Shown: positions 15,335-23,810, numbered from the stretch's first letter. The stretch: DNA of 64,000 bases from Arthrobacter sp. PGP41 (GCF_002953935.1 NZ_CP026514.1:3472001-3536000); one strand, 5' to 3'. Numbers and translations: made by a program. The notes: a model not told the origin generated them from the letters alone.

Positions 15335-17385
15335 TCCCGGGTGGGCTGCCTCCGGCGCCGGACCAGCAGCATGAGCACCGCGCCGGCCGCGATGGCCGCC
15401 GCGGCCGCGCCCGCCGCCGGGAGGGCATTGGTGCCAGTGCGGGCGAGGTCGCCCCTGCCCGCTCCGTCCCGTGCCTTGCCGCCGGTATCCGCCAGGCCGG
15501 CAGGAGGGGTGGGCGCCGGACCGGGTACGACGGCGGCGCCATCGCCCGCCGGGGCTGGATCCGTTGCGGAAGAGACGGGTTCCGCCGGGGCAGCAGTGGC
15601 AAACTCGAAGCCTGCGGCGCCCGAGGCGCTGAAACCGTTGACCGTCTCCGCGGTGAACCTGAGCGTCTGCCTGCTGTCCGGTGCCGTGAAACTCCAGCTT
15701 CCGTCGGCATTCACGGGGACCTCGAACGGTTCCTGCCCCTGGATGGTAATCCGGACCGTGGATCCGGCAGCAATGGCCGAGGCCGGGGCAGCGGGAATGT
15801 TTCCGCTGATGACCTGCCCGGACCCGTACGTGCCGCCGGGCGCAGGCGAGGAAACCAGTGGCCTGTTGAGGAAGAGCTCCAGCTGGTAGCCGGGCAGGAC
15901 CTCCAGCGATTCGTCCAGCGTGGCCGCCACGGCGAAGTTGGCGGGTGCGGGTTCGTTGGGCCGGGGATCGTCGCCGGCGCTGTGCGTTCCTACCGCGTAG
16001 TTTCCGCTGATCCACGGACCGCCGGAGTCACCGCCGCTGGATTGCACGTCGTAGGACAGGAAACCGTTGAAGGCGCGGACATCGGTTGGGTCGGCGGGGT
16101 AGGCGGGTCCTCCCACCAGGAAGATCCCCACGGCGCTCACGGTTCCGCAGGACCATCCCGTTCTCCATCCCGAACGGCACACCTCCATGCCCACCACAGG
16201 GCTGGCAGTGCCGATGATTTTGACGTCCGGGCCCGGCTGCCGCGCGTCACCATGCGTGCTGGCAGCCGGCAACGGATCCTGGCCAGGGCTGAGCGCTCCG
16301 ACTACCGCAACGTCGGTTCCCACGTTGCCGGGGTCCGTAAGTGCCGCGCCGTCCTGGTCCGTGGGAATGTTGGGGTCCAGCACCCTAGAGTTGCCGGGCC
16401 CGCCCAGCTGGCTGAACTGGAAGGTACCCAAGGGCCCGGCGGGCACGCCCTGAAGCAACAGTTCCGCCGTGCTGGCCACGCCGTCATCCGTACAGTGCCC
16501 CGCGGTGAGGACTGCGGGCAAGCCCGAGGGATCAAACGCGGAAAACCCTGTGGAGCAGATGGCGCGGTTGTCGGTTTGATAACCCACCCCGCCCGGGACG
16601 TCCGCCTCAGGCTTAAGGGGCGCGCCGCCGTCGAGCACTACGTTGGCGTACCTCGCGACGAATTCCGACGGCGAGATCTTGCCGGGGGCGGCAGTAGTCT
16701 CCAGCTCTCCCGGCGGGGTGGACGGCGTTCCGCCCGTGTCCCGCGTTGATTCGGCCGCGGCGATGCTGCCCGTCCGGATGACGAATTTGCCGCCGGAATA
16801 GACCACTGCCTGAAGGCCGGTGGTTCCGACCTCGCGCAGGTAGGCCTGGAAAAGCTGTTCGGTGCTCAGCGCAAGTTGGGACCCGGGAGCGGCCGTCAGC
16901 GAAGGAGCCGGAGCAGATGCGGGCTGCGGCCCTGCAGTGCCAGGCGCTTCAAGGGAGAGCCCGGCCACGACGCCGGACAATCGGTCGACGGCCAGCTGCA
17001 GCTCGGCCCCCGCGCCACTCACGATGATTTTGTTGTCCTGCAGCCTGATGCCTGAATAGCCGGGGACGCCGCGCAGCTGGCCGGCAGCAGCTGCTGCCCG
17101 GCTTCCCAGCTCCCCCGCCGCATTGAACTGCTCCAGGGTGAGGCCCAAGTCCCGCAGGACGGCACCGGCGAGGCCCGCTTCCGTAAGCCCGGTGCTCCCC
17201 GGCTCCGGGGCCGGCGTGGCGGCAGCAGGGCCGGACGTTGCAGCCGGGGCCGGCGGTGTTGCGTCCTCCGCCTCCGCCATGGCCCAGCCGGGAGCGTAAC
17301 CCAGGGCGGACGCGGCGAGGACGCCGGCGGCGGCGCCCAGAGCAACACCGCGCTTTCCTCGGCGGAATGCTGTGCCGGTTCTCAT
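15331..17385 (-). CDS. Secreted cell-wall-anchored S1 (streptogrisin-like) serine protease
   Basis: A 684-residue exported protease. The signal peptide is RRGKRGVALGAAAGVLAASALG followed by an Ala/Pro linker and a probable propeptide (to about residue 260). The trypsin-like domain shows His297 (TAGHC), Asp358 (GTDVAVVG) and Ser454 (GGDSGGPW). An Ig-like domain lies at about 510-590 (GSTVRITIQGQ, VPVNADGSWSF). The C-terminus has two LAxTG motifs (LADTG and LARTG), a hydrophobic helix and RRRR, which is the arrangement of a sortase substrate; LAxTG is the form used by class E sortases of high-GC actinobacteria. The start at 17385 leaves a conventional signal; the frame is open to 17493. No sortase gene is adjacent. 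Confidence 0.88.
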   Translation of the reverse strand: MRTGTAFRRGKRGVALGAAAGVLAASALGYAPGWAMAEAEDATPPAPAATSGPAAATPAPEPGSTGLTEAGLAGAVLRDLGLTLEQFNAAGELGSRAAAAAGQLRGVPGYSGIRLQDNKIIVSGAGAELQLAVDRLSGVVAGLSLEAPGTAGPQPASAPAPSLTAAPGSQLALSTEQLFQAYLREVGTTGLQAVVYSGGKFVIRTGSIAAAESTRDTGGTPSTPPGELETTAAPGKISPSEFVARYANVVLDGGAPLKPEADVPGGVGYQTDNRAICSTGFSAFDPSGLPAVLTAGHCTDDGVASTAELLLQGVPAGPLGTFQFSQLGGPGNSRVLDPNIPTDQDGAALTDPGNVGTDVAVVGALSPGQDPLPAASTHGDARQPGPDVKIIGTASPVVGMEVCRSGWRTGWSCGTVSAVGIFLVGGPAYPADPTDVRAFNGFLSYDVQSSGGDSGGPWISGNYAVGTHSAGDDPRPNEPAPANFAVAATLDESLEVLPGYQLELFLNRPLVSSPAPGGTYGSGQVISGNIPAAPASAIAAGSTVRITIQGQEPFEVPVNADGSWSFTAPDSRQTLRFTAETVNGFSASGAAGFEFATAAPAEPVSSATDPAPAGDGAAVVPGPAPTPPAGLADTGGKARDGAGRGDLARTGTNALPAAGAAAAAIAAGAVLMLLVRRRRQPTRD

Positions 17386-17501
17386 TGTGGTTCCTATACG
17401 CAGGCTGCTTCGCAGAGGGCCAGCACGGAATCCAGCTCGGCAACACGCGTTGACCGCACCATCCCAGTCCATGGGTCCGCCGGGTTTCCTCATTGGGAAA
17501 G

Positions 17502-18191
17502 TTAATCACACTGGCCACAGGAGTCGCACGCCACACAGGTGGTTATACCTCTTGACGCGCTGGTCCGGACGTTGTCCAGCCCCCGGCCCCGCCGGGCCAG
17601 CCTGTACTCCAGGCCGGCCCGGACCATGGGCCATTCATGCTCCAGGATGGAGAATACCGCCGTGTCGCGCAGCAGCCCGTCGCGGGTCCGGGAGTGGCTG
17701 CGGAGCACGCCGTCCTGCTTGGCACCAAGCCGGGCGATGGCCTCCCGCGACTGGTGGTTCAGCCAGTGCGTCCGGAACTCCACGGCAGGGCAGCCAAGTA
17801 CCTCAAACGCGTGCCGCAGGAGCAGCAGCTTGGACTCGGGGTTCGTGCCGGTGCCATGGACGGACGCCGCGTTCCACGTGGAGCCGATCTCCAGCCGGGG
17901 AGTACCGGCGTCGATATTCATATAGGTGGTCATGCCGATGATCCGCCCGGGGCCTCCGGTGGATGGATCGGTCAGCCTGGTGGTGAACGGCAGCATGGAG
18001 CCCAATTCCTGCAGGGCGAGCCGCCGCTCGATCTCCTCGGCCATCCCTTCGGGCGAAGGCACCGAGGTGTACCAGAGCCGCCACAGCTCACCGTCCAGGG
18101 CCGCGTCCACCAGGCCGTCGTGGTGGTCCCCGGACAAGGGTTCCAAGGTTACATATGTGCCAGTCAGGCTAAGGGGTTCCAGGAAAGTCAC
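17502..18191 (-). CDS. GNAT-family N-acetyltransferase with C-terminal CxxCxxCxxC tail
   Basis: A 229-residue acetyltransferase of the RimJ/RimL type (TYVTLEPLSGDHHDGLVDAA, then IGMTTYMNIDAGTPRLEIGSTW, TGTNPESKLLLLRHAFEVLG and QSREAIARLGAKQDGVLRSH). Such enzymes acetylate protein N-termini, antibiotics or small molecules, and the target is unknown. It starts at GTG. The last 30 residues are unusual for the family: after LASRRGRGLDN-type basic sequence it ends CVACDSCGQCD, four cysteines at exact CxxC spacing. The gene is followed by the protease and preceded by a divergent DUF6480 gene. Confidence 0.85.
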   Translation of the reverse strand: MTFLEPLSLTGTYVTLEPLSGDHHDGLVDAALDGELWRLWYTSVPSPEGMAEEIERRLALQELGSMLPFTTRLTDPSTGGPGRIIGMTTYMNIDAGTPRLEIGSTWNAASVHGTGTNPESKLLLLRHAFEVLGCPAVEFRTHWLNHQSREAIARLGAKQDGVLRSHSRTRDGLLRDTAVFSILEHEWPMVRAGLEYRLARRGRGLDNVRTSASRGITTCVACDSCGQCD

Positions 18192-18266
18192 TGCACCAGC
18201 CTAGGTGCAACCACCAGTGCCGGTTACGCTGGGGACAGCATCAGGACGGCGAGCGAGGGAGTTTAC

Positions 18267-18500
18267 GTGTCAGGTACCAATCCGGACCCGGAGGACGACA
18301 AGATCACAGGCCTGGAGCCCGGCGGCGGAGTGCCGCCGGGCGAAACGCCTCCCGGTGAAGGGTCGGTGGCAGGCACCCAGGAACCCCGGCAGAAGGGGTC
18401 CGGGAAGGGGCAGCAGGTCTTTTGGCTAGGAGCCATCGGGGCCGGCGTGCTGCTGTTCCTCCTGTACTTCATCGGCTACATCGTCGGGCTTTTCGACTAG
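18267..18500 (+). CDS. DUF6480 family small membrane protein
   Basis: A 77-residue protein with an N-terminal acidic/Pro-rich part (TNPDPEDDK, then GLEPGGGVPPGETPPGEGS, which is the hallmark of the family) and one C-terminal membrane helix (VFWLGAIGAGVLLFLLYFI). The GTG at 18267 is preceded by GAGCGAGGGA, and the much longer frame upstream is an artefact of high GC. Function is unknown. Its stop overlaps the converging hydroxyacyl-CoA dehydrogenase by 4 nt. Confidence 0.8.
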   Translation: MSGTNPDPEDDKITGLEPGGGVPPGETPPGEGSVAGTQEPRQKGSGKGQQVFWLGAIGAGVLLFLLYFIGYIVGLFD

Positions 18501-19396
18501 CCCGCAGTTGCCTGGCCGGGCCAGTCGAAGAAGCCCTTGCCGGACTTCCGTCCCAGTTCCCCCCGGGCCACCTTGTCCTTGAGGATCCGGGGCGGAGCGA
18601 AGCGCTCCCCCAGCGTTGAGTGCAGGTACTCGGCGATGCCCAGCCGGACATCCAGGCCCACAATGTCCGTGGTCCGCAGCGGCCCGGTGGGGTGCTTGTA
18701 GCCCAGGACCATGGCGGCGTCGATATCCTCAGCGGACGCTACGCCCTCCTCCACCATGCGCATCGCCTCGAGGGCGATGGCCACGCCGAGCCGCGAGGAA
18801 GCGAATCCCGGGGCATCGTTGACGACGACGGCGGTCTTGCCGAGTGCCTCAACCCACCCTTTCGCGGCGGCGGCAAGTTCGGGGGACGTGCGCTCGCCCA
18901 GCACCACTTCGATGAGCGTGGACGCCGGGACCGGATTGAAGAAGTGAAGGCCCAGGAAGTTGGCTGGCCGCTTCAGTTCGCCGGCCAGCCCGTTCACGGA
19001 GAGCGATGACGTGTTGGAGGCGAGATAGGCGTCGTCGGCCAGCCGCTCCTCGATTCCGCGCAGCGAGGCGACTTTCAGGTCCCAGTCCTCCGGGACGGCT
19101 TCCACCACCAGCTGCCGGTCCGCGAAAGCGTCGTAGTCCACGCCGACAGTGAGCCGGGACGCCATCTCATCCAGGTTCGCGTCCGCCATGCCCCGCTCGA
19201 TGCTCTTGGCAGCGGCCGATTCCACCCGCTCCCGGGCAGCCTCCGCGGACCGGTCGTCGCGCTCCACCACCAGCACGTCGGCACCTTTGACCAGGAAGGC
19301 ATGGGCAATGCCGGCGCCCATGCGGCCGCCGCCCAGGACACCGACGAAGACGGGAAGGCCAGACGGCAGGCCGGGGGCAGGTTGCGGTGTGTTCAT
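18497..19396 (-). CDS. paaH: 3-hydroxyacyl-CoA dehydrogenase (phenylacetate pathway, PaaH type)
   Basis: A 299-residue monofunctional NAD-dependent dehydrogenase. The Rossmann motif is GGGRMGAGIAHAFLVKGADV, and the substrate domain includes PAHFLG-like PANFLGLHFFNPVP, VVNDAPGFASSRLGVAIALEA and VLGYKHPTGPLRTTDIVGLDV. The size matches PaaH/FadB2. It is the third gene of an operon: its ATG overlaps the upstream hydratase stop (TGATG). It probably oxidises 3-hydroxyadipyl-CoA to 3-oxoadipyl-CoA for the thiolase; a 3-hydroxybutyryl-CoA role is possible. Confidence 0.9.
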   Translation of the reverse strand: MNTPQPAPGLPSGLPVFVGVLGGGRMGAGIAHAFLVKGADVLVVERDDRSAEAARERVESAAAKSIERGMADANLDEMASRLTVGVDYDAFADRQLVVEAVPEDWDLKVASLRGIEERLADDAYLASNTSSLSVNGLAGELKRPANFLGLHFFNPVPASTLIEVVLGERTSPELAAAAKGWVEALGKTAVVVNDAPGFASSRLGVAIALEAMRMVEEGVASAEDIDAAMVLGYKHPTGPLRTTDIVGLDVRLGIAEYLHSTLGERFAPPRILKDKVARGELGRKSGKGFFDWPGQATAG

Positions 19397-20217
19397 CAGT
19401 TCTTTTCTCCGGTCTCGGCGTCGGCGTTCTTGGCTGCGTTCTCGGCGTTCTTGGCTGCGTTCTTGTTCAGGAACGCCTGCATCCTGTCGAACTTGGCCTC
19501 GGATTCGAAGAGGATGCCTTGGGCCAGCTGGTCGATCAGGGGGTGTGCTTCCGCAGGGGCGTGGAACACGGACTTGGTGATGCGAACGGCCAGGGGATCC
19601 TGCCGGCCGATCCTGTCCGCCAGGTTGTGCGCGGCGTCCAGGAGGCCCGCCGGCTCGTGGACCTCGGTGATGAGGTTCACGGCCAGGGCTTCGTCGGCCC
19701 CAAGGATCTTGCCGGCCAGCAGGATCTGCTTGGCCACCGGTTCCCCCACCAGTTCCTTCAGCCGCCAGCTGGCACCCGCAGCGGCGAGGATTCCCAGCCC
19801 GGTTTCGGGGTTGCCGATGCGGACACCGGGGGTTCCGATCCTAAAGTCGGCGGCGTACGCGAGTTCCGCCCCGCCGCCCAGGCAGTAGCCGTCGAGTGCC
19901 GCGATGACCGGCATGGGCAGCTTGGCGATCCGGACGAAGATGGTTGAATTGATGCCCTGCAGGGCGTCGTCCCGGCGCCGCCCACGCAGCTGGCCGATGT
20001 CCGCGCCGGAGGCAAACACTCCGTCCACGCCGGCGATAATCAGCACCTTGGGGTTCTGTTCCAGCGCCGTGCAGACCACGTGCAGCTCGTCCACCATCTG
20101 CTGGTCGATCGCGTTGCGCACCTCGGGCCGGTTGAGCAGCACCACCACCCGGTCGCCGCGTTCCTCCACCAGGAGGGCGTGGAACTTCTCCGCGGCCAGG
20201 TCCACGGCCCCGGGCAT
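19396..20217 (-). CDS. paaF: Enoyl-CoA hydratase (PaaF type)
   Basis: A 273-residue crotonase-fold enzyme: VVVLLNRPEVRNAIDQQMVDEL at the start, VFASGADIGQLRGRRRDD (oxyanion loop), KLPMPVIAALDGYCLGGGAELA, and NPETGLGILAAAGASWRLKELVG with the catalytic region. It hydrates an unsaturated adipyl-CoA intermediate. The start at 20217 forms a TGATG overlap with the thiolase stop; the frame further upstream lies inside that gene. The C-terminus ends in a repetitive NAAKNAENAAKNAD tail that looks like local slippage. PaaF versus PaaG cannot be told apart without alignment. Confidence 0.88.
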   Translation of the reverse strand: MPGAVDLAAEKFHALLVEERGDRVVVLLNRPEVRNAIDQQMVDELHVVCTALEQNPKVLIIAGVDGVFASGADIGQLRGRRRDDALQGINSTIFVRIAKLPMPVIAALDGYCLGGGAELAYAADFRIGTPGVRIGNPETGLGILAAAGASWRLKELVGEPVAKQILLAGKILGADEALAVNLITEVHEPAGLLDAAHNLADRIGRQDPLAVRITKSVFHAPAEAHPLIDQLAQGILFESEAKFDRMQAFLNKNAAKNAENAAKNADAETGEKN

Positions 20218-21443
20218 CAGACCTTCTCCAGCAGCATCGCAGTGCCCTGGCCCACGCCGATGCACATGGTGGCCAGGCCGATCCGGGCGTCCTCGCGCTC
20301 CATGCGTCCCAGCAGGGTGATGGCGATCCGTGCCCCGCTGGAACCCAGCGGGTGCCCCAGGGCGATCGCGCCGCCGTCGTTGTTCACTATGTCCTGTTCC
20401 AGGCCAAGGCGCCGGATGCAGGCAAGGGACTGCGTGGCAAAGGCTTCGTTAAGTTCGACGGCGGCAAGGTCGCCTACGCTGAGGCCGCTGCGCTTGAGGA
20501 CCTTCTGCGTGGCAGGCACCGGGCCGATGCCCATGATCTCCGGTTCACAGCCTGCCGAGGCGCCGTCGATGATCCGCGCGCGGGGTGTTAGTCCCAGCCG
20601 TTCGATGGCCGCTTCCGAGGCAACGATGATCGCGGAGGCGCCGTCGTTGAGGGAGGAGGAGTTGCCTGCAGTGACCACTGACCCGCCGTGGGTTACCGGC
20701 TTCAGTCCGGCGAGGACGTCCAGGGTGGTGCCTTCACGGGGGCCTTCATCAGTGTCCACGACATTCTCGGCCTTGCGGGTCCTGACGGTGACGGGAACGA
20801 TTTCGTCCTTGAACCGCCCCGCCGCGATGGCGTCCAGGGCCCGCTGGTGGGATCGGACGGCGAAGGCGTCGGCGTCCTCACGGGAAATGTTGTCCACACG
20901 GGCCACTTCTTCGGCGGTCTCCGGCATGGAGTAGGTCATCTTGCCGTCCCGGGACAGCCCGCCCTTGTGGAACAGCGGGTTGGTGAAGCGCCAGCCGATG
21001 GAGGTGTCGAAAATCTGCCCGGGCTTCGCAAAGGCGGCGGTCGGCTTTTCCTGGACCCACGGCGCCCGGCTCATCGATTCCACGCCGCCGGCGATGACGA
21101 TGTCCGCAGCTCCGGCCTTGATCATGTGGCTGGCCTGGATGATGGCGCTGAGGCCGGAGGCGCAGAGCCGGTTCACCGTGATCCCGGGGATATGGAGGGG
21201 AAGCCCGGCCAGCAGGGTTGCCATCCGGGCCACGTTGCGGTTCTCTTCGCCGGCTCCGTTGGCATTGCCCAGGATGACCTCGTCAATGCTGTCCGGGTCC
21301 AGTCCGGCCCGGTTCACCGCCTCCCGGAGCACCAGGGCTGCCAGGTCATCGGGGCGGACCGACGAGAGCGCCCCGCCGTATCTGCCCACCGGCGTTCGGA
21401 CTCCGCCAACAAGGAAAGCCTGCGGACCTGCGGTTGCAGCCAT
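20217..21443 (-). CDS. paaJ: 3-oxoadipyl-CoA / beta-ketoadipyl-CoA thiolase (PaaJ/PcaF type)
   Basis: A 408-residue acetyl-CoA acyltransferase. The active-site Cys is in NRLCASGLSAIIQA, the histidine in GGAIALGHPLGSSGARI, and the second Cys in MCIGVGQGTAMLLEKV. The start at 21443 has AAGGGTG upstream; the frame is open to 21497 without homology. It is the first gene of paaJ-paaF-paaH, each stop overlapping the next start by 1 nt, and a PaaR-like operator lies about 126 nt upstream. It cleaves 3-oxoadipyl-CoA to succinyl-CoA and acetyl-CoA, the last step. Confidence 0.92.
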   Translation of the reverse strand: MAATAGPQAFLVGGVRTPVGRYGGALSSVRPDDLAALVLREAVNRAGLDPDSIDEVILGNANGAGEENRNVARMATLLAGLPLHIPGITVNRLCASGLSAIIQASHMIKAGAADIVIAGGVESMSRAPWVQEKPTAAFAKPGQIFDTSIGWRFTNPLFHKGGLSRDGKMTYSMPETAEEVARVDNISREDADAFAVRSHQRALDAIAAGRFKDEIVPVTVRTRKAENVVDTDEGPREGTTLDVLAGLKPVTHGGSVVTAGNSSSLNDGASAIIVASEAAIERLGLTPRARIIDGASAGCEPEIMGIGPVPATQKVLKRSGLSVGDLAAVELNEAFATQSLACIRRLGLEQDIVNNDGGAIALGHPLGSSGARIAITLLGRMEREDARIGLATMCIGVGQGTAMLLEKV

Positions 21444-21497
21444 GGAAACACCCTTCACGCGATAAACGGCACTGTCATCTGCGGTCCGTAGCGCCAT

Positions 21498-21563
21498 CCC
21501 AACCAGGTAGCGCTAAGTGTCGTTTTGAGCGTCCAAAACGACACTTAGCGCTACCCAGTTGGG
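21498..21563. repeat. Inverted repeat, family A copy 1
   Basis: About 30-bp arms, left beginning CCCAACCAGGTAGCGCTAAG and right ending CTACCCAGTTGGG, with AAGTGTCGTTTT/AAAACGACACTT next to a short centre. It lies between the thiolase operon start and its operator. Three relatives occur at 33473, 57731 and 59853. Confidence 0.85.
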
Positions 21564-21568
21564 TCCAC

Positions 21569-21590
21569 TTACCGACCGTTCGTTCTGTAA
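21569..21590. promoter_or_regulatory. PaaR-like operator upstream of paaJ-paaF-paaH
   Basis: TTACCGACCG...CGTTCTGTAA, the 22-bp paa palindrome. It sits 126 nt upstream of paaJ and directly outside a family A inverted repeat, which therefore lies between the presumed promoter and the gene. Confidence 0.75.
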
Positions 21591-21667
21591 ATAGTACACG
21601 GAGGGGTGATCCGTGGATACCGGGCGACGCACACCAGGGCCGCCCGCCCGCGGGATGCGCCCGGCCG

Positions 21668-22126
21668 CTACAGCGTTTCCGCCTTCGCCGCTATCTCCGT
21701 GAGGTCCTTGGCCAGGGCTTTGCGGGTGGCTGCCATGCCCATCCTGCCGAACAGCAGCATCATGATCCTGCTGGCCAGGGTGGGCTTAATGACCTCGGCG
21801 CCGAAGGTGAGGGTGAGGTCCGTTCCGCCGTCGCGCGGAGCCAGGCTGAAGCGCGTGGTGTAGTCCGCGCCGCCCTGGACGGCCTTGACGGTGGTGCTGC
21901 GGTTCCGCTCAGCTTCCGCCACCCACATCTCCACCGTTTCCGCTTTGCCCAGCATCTTCCGCGTCTCCTTCCAGCGGGTTCCCTCACCATAGGGGCCGTC
22001 CGTGAGGAGCTGGACCGAGTCCACGCCGGAGAGGGTGGCCGCGGAGCCCGGGATGTCCGTGATGACGGACCAGACTTTCTCGGGTGACGCCTGGATGTGC
22101 TGGGTGAGACTGAGGCTGTGGTCCAT
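21668..22126 (-). CDS. SRPBCC (START-like) family protein
   Basis: A 152-residue START-fold protein: SLSLTQHIQASPEKVWSVITDI at the N-terminus, GEGTRWKETRKMLGKAETVEMWV, then TDLTLTFGAEVIKPTLASRIM. The family binds hydrophobic ligands in a helix-grip cavity; some members are polyketide cyclases or Aha1-like, others are uncharacterised. The ligand is unknown. It is monocistronic, convergent to nothing and separated from the CsbD gene by a divergent gap. Confidence 0.82.
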   Translation of the reverse strand: MDHSLSLTQHIQASPEKVWSVITDIPGSAATLSGVDSVQLLTDGPYGEGTRWKETRKMLGKAETVEMWVAEAERNRSTTVKAVQGGADYTTRFSLAPRDGGTDLTLTFGAEVIKPTLASRIMMLLFGRMGMAATRKALAKDLTEIAAKAETL

Positions 22127-22266
22127 GGTTTCGAGCCTAGCGGCGGCTACGGAGAATCAACAGGAGCCGCCCGCGGCGGTGTCAAGGGACTTGAATTAGT
22201 AAGCATGCTTCGTGTTACTGTGAAAATGCATTGTTTGATCAACGGAAACGAAAGGAGGCCACCACC

Positions 22267-22443
22267 ATGGGCCTCGGAGACAAGATCAGTAACGCAGCGG
22301 AAGACATGGGCGGCAAGGCCAAGGAAGCGGCCGGCAACGCCACCGATAATGACCGCCTGAAGGCCGAAGGCCAGGCGGACCAGGTCAAGGCTGACGCCAA
22401 GAAGGTCGGCGAAAGCGTCAAGGACGAGTTCAAGCGCGACTAG
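22267..22443 (+). CDS. CsbD family stress protein
   Basis: A 58-residue protein with the CsbD pattern: MGLGDKISNAAEDMGGKAKE, then KAEGQADQVKADAKKVGESV and a Lys-rich end. CsbD proteins are abundant, general-stress-induced and of unclear mechanism. The start is set by an excellent ribosome-binding site (AAAGGAGG, 9 nt upstream). A strong hairpin follows the stop. The upstream region (22190-22260) is AT-richer than its surroundings, as expected of a strong promoter. Confidence 0.9.
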   Translation: MGLGDKISNAAEDMGGKAKEAAGNATDNDRLKAEGQADQVKADAKKVGESVKDEFKRD

Positions 22444-22490
22444 CTCCCGTTTGCCGCAGCCCCGGAGGACCGGGCGGCTGCAGCAGAGCG

Positions 22491-22533
22491 AAACGGCGGT
22501 GGATCCCACGGGATCCGCCGCCGTTCTGTTTGC
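22491..22533 (+). terminator. Rho-independent terminator after CsbD gene
   Basis: AACGGCGG/CCGCCGTT and GGATCCC/GGGATCC pair into a long stem, and TCTGTTT follows. It lies 48 nt after the CsbD stop and just before the end of the converging polymerase gene. Confidence 0.85.
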
Positions 22534-22559
22534 CCGGCGCTTGCGGGACCAGGGGCCCG

Positions 22560-23630
22560 TCACCAGCCGCTGCGGGTTGGGGTGTGCCCCTGCCGGGAGT
22601 CGTCCGGCATCGTCATTTCGGCCCGCAGCCCGAGGAGCCTGACGGGGCGGCCCGGCTCGATCTTCGCCACCAGGTCCAGGACCCGGGCGAGCACTTCCGC
22701 CGGGTCCGAGGTCTCGGGGATTTTCCGGGCGTACGTCTTGGTGATGAACGGCGCGTAGCGGACCTTGAGCGTCAGCCCGACCACCGGCCGGCCCTCTGCC
22801 GCGACATCCTCCAGCACGTGCGCTGCCAGCTCCCTGACGGCGTCGTCAATCTGCCCCGGCCCGGTCAGGTCGCGCTGGAAGGTGGTTTCCCGGCTGTGCC
22901 CGCGCGCCACCCAAGGCGTGTCATCAACGGTCCGTCCGCCGTCTCCTCGTCCCAGCTGCGCATACCAGGGACCCATCTTGGGGCCGAACTCGGGGACAAG
23001 ATCGTCAGGGTTGGACGCTGCCAGCTCGGCAACCGTCCGGATGCCAAGCTTGGCGAGGCGCTGGGACACTTTCGTTCCCACGCCCCACAGCTCGATGGTG
23101 GGGCGGCCTCCCATAACGTCCAGCCAATTGCCTTCCGTGAGCCGGAAGACGCCGGCCGGCTTGCCGAACGTCGTCGCCACCTTGGCGCGGACCAGGGTGT
23201 CGCCGATGCCCACGCTGCAGTGCAGGCGTGTCTCCTCGAGGACGGCCCGCTGCAGTTGCCGGGCGTAGGCCTCGGGATCCGCCGTCCGCACCCCGACAAA
23301 CGCTTCGTCCCAGCCGAGCACCTGGACGGTAGCGCCCGGCTGCGAGCGCAGCACCGCCATGACCTGCTCGGACGCCTCAAGGTAGGCCTCATGGTCGACG
23401 GGCAGGATGACGGCGTCGGGCACTTTCCGCGCCGCGACGCGCAGCGGCATCCCCGAGCCGACACCGTACGCCCGGGCTTCGTAGGACGCCGTGGACACCA
23501 CCGCCCGTTCGGCGGGATCGCCGCGGCCGCCAACGATCACCGCCTTGCCCGCAAGCTCGGGCCGGCGGAGCACTTCCACCGCCGCGATGAACTGGTCAAG
23601 GTCCACGTGCAGCACCCAGGGTTCGCCCAC
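22560..23630 (-). CDS. dinB: DNA polymerase IV-like Y-family polymerase
   Basis: A Y-family translesion polymerase of 356 residues from the chosen GTG (23630). The first metal site is WVLHVDLDQFIAAVEVL, steric and fingers region STASYEARAYGVGSGMPL, and the second acid pair is in LGWDEAFVG. Next come the helix-hairpin-helix (ELWGVGTKVSQRLAKLGIRTV) and little-finger domain. The catalytic Asp and Asp/Glu are present, but the sequences differ from the common DMDAF and SIDEA motifs, as in a distinct actinobacterial DinB group. A longer start (ATG 23684) lies in an inverted repeat, which makes it unlikely. Confidence 0.85.
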   Translation of the reverse strand: MGEPWVLHVDLDQFIAAVEVLRRPELAGKAVIVGGRGDPAERAVVSTASYEARAYGVGSGMPLRVAARKVPDAVILPVDHEAYLEASEQVMAVLRSQPGATVQVLGWDEAFVGVRTADPEAYARQLQRAVLEETRLHCSVGIGDTLVRAKVATTFGKPAGVFRLTEGNWLDVMGGRPTIELWGVGTKVSQRLAKLGIRTVAELAASNPDDLVPEFGPKMGPWYAQLGRGDGGRTVDDTPWVARGHSRETTFQRDLTGPGQIDDAVRELAAHVLEDVAAEGRPVVGLTLKVRYAPFITKTYARKIPETSDPAEVLARVLDLVAKIEPGRPVRLLGLRAEMTMPDDSRQGHTPTRSGW

Positions 23631-23678
23631 AGGCCCCAGTCTGCCCCGGCGGCGCGCTCCGCACCACCGCTCCCCACC

Positions 23679-23738
23679 ATCCATTGCTCCGCACCTGCCG
23701 TTCTGGGACGTTATAACGGCAGGTGCGGAGCAATGGAT
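23679..23738. repeat. Perfect 24-bp inverted repeat (family D)
   Basis: Arms 23679-23702 and 23715-23738, core CATTGCTCCGCACCTGCC, are exact complements around a 12-bp centre. It lies between the permease (upstream) and dinB (downstream) on one strand, and supplies a spurious ATG to the dinB frame. Confidence 0.85.
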
Positions 23739-23810
23739 GGGGAAACGCCGACGGCGGGACTCCCCTCCCAAGGGGCGTCCCGCCGTCGTACGTACTGCTT
23801 GGGTGAACCG

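Noticed and set aside
19400..19470. NAAKNAENAAKNAD tail of the enoyl-CoA hydratase as a functional motif
   Set aside because: It is a local duplication at the 3' end, outside the crotonase fold, with no known signal.
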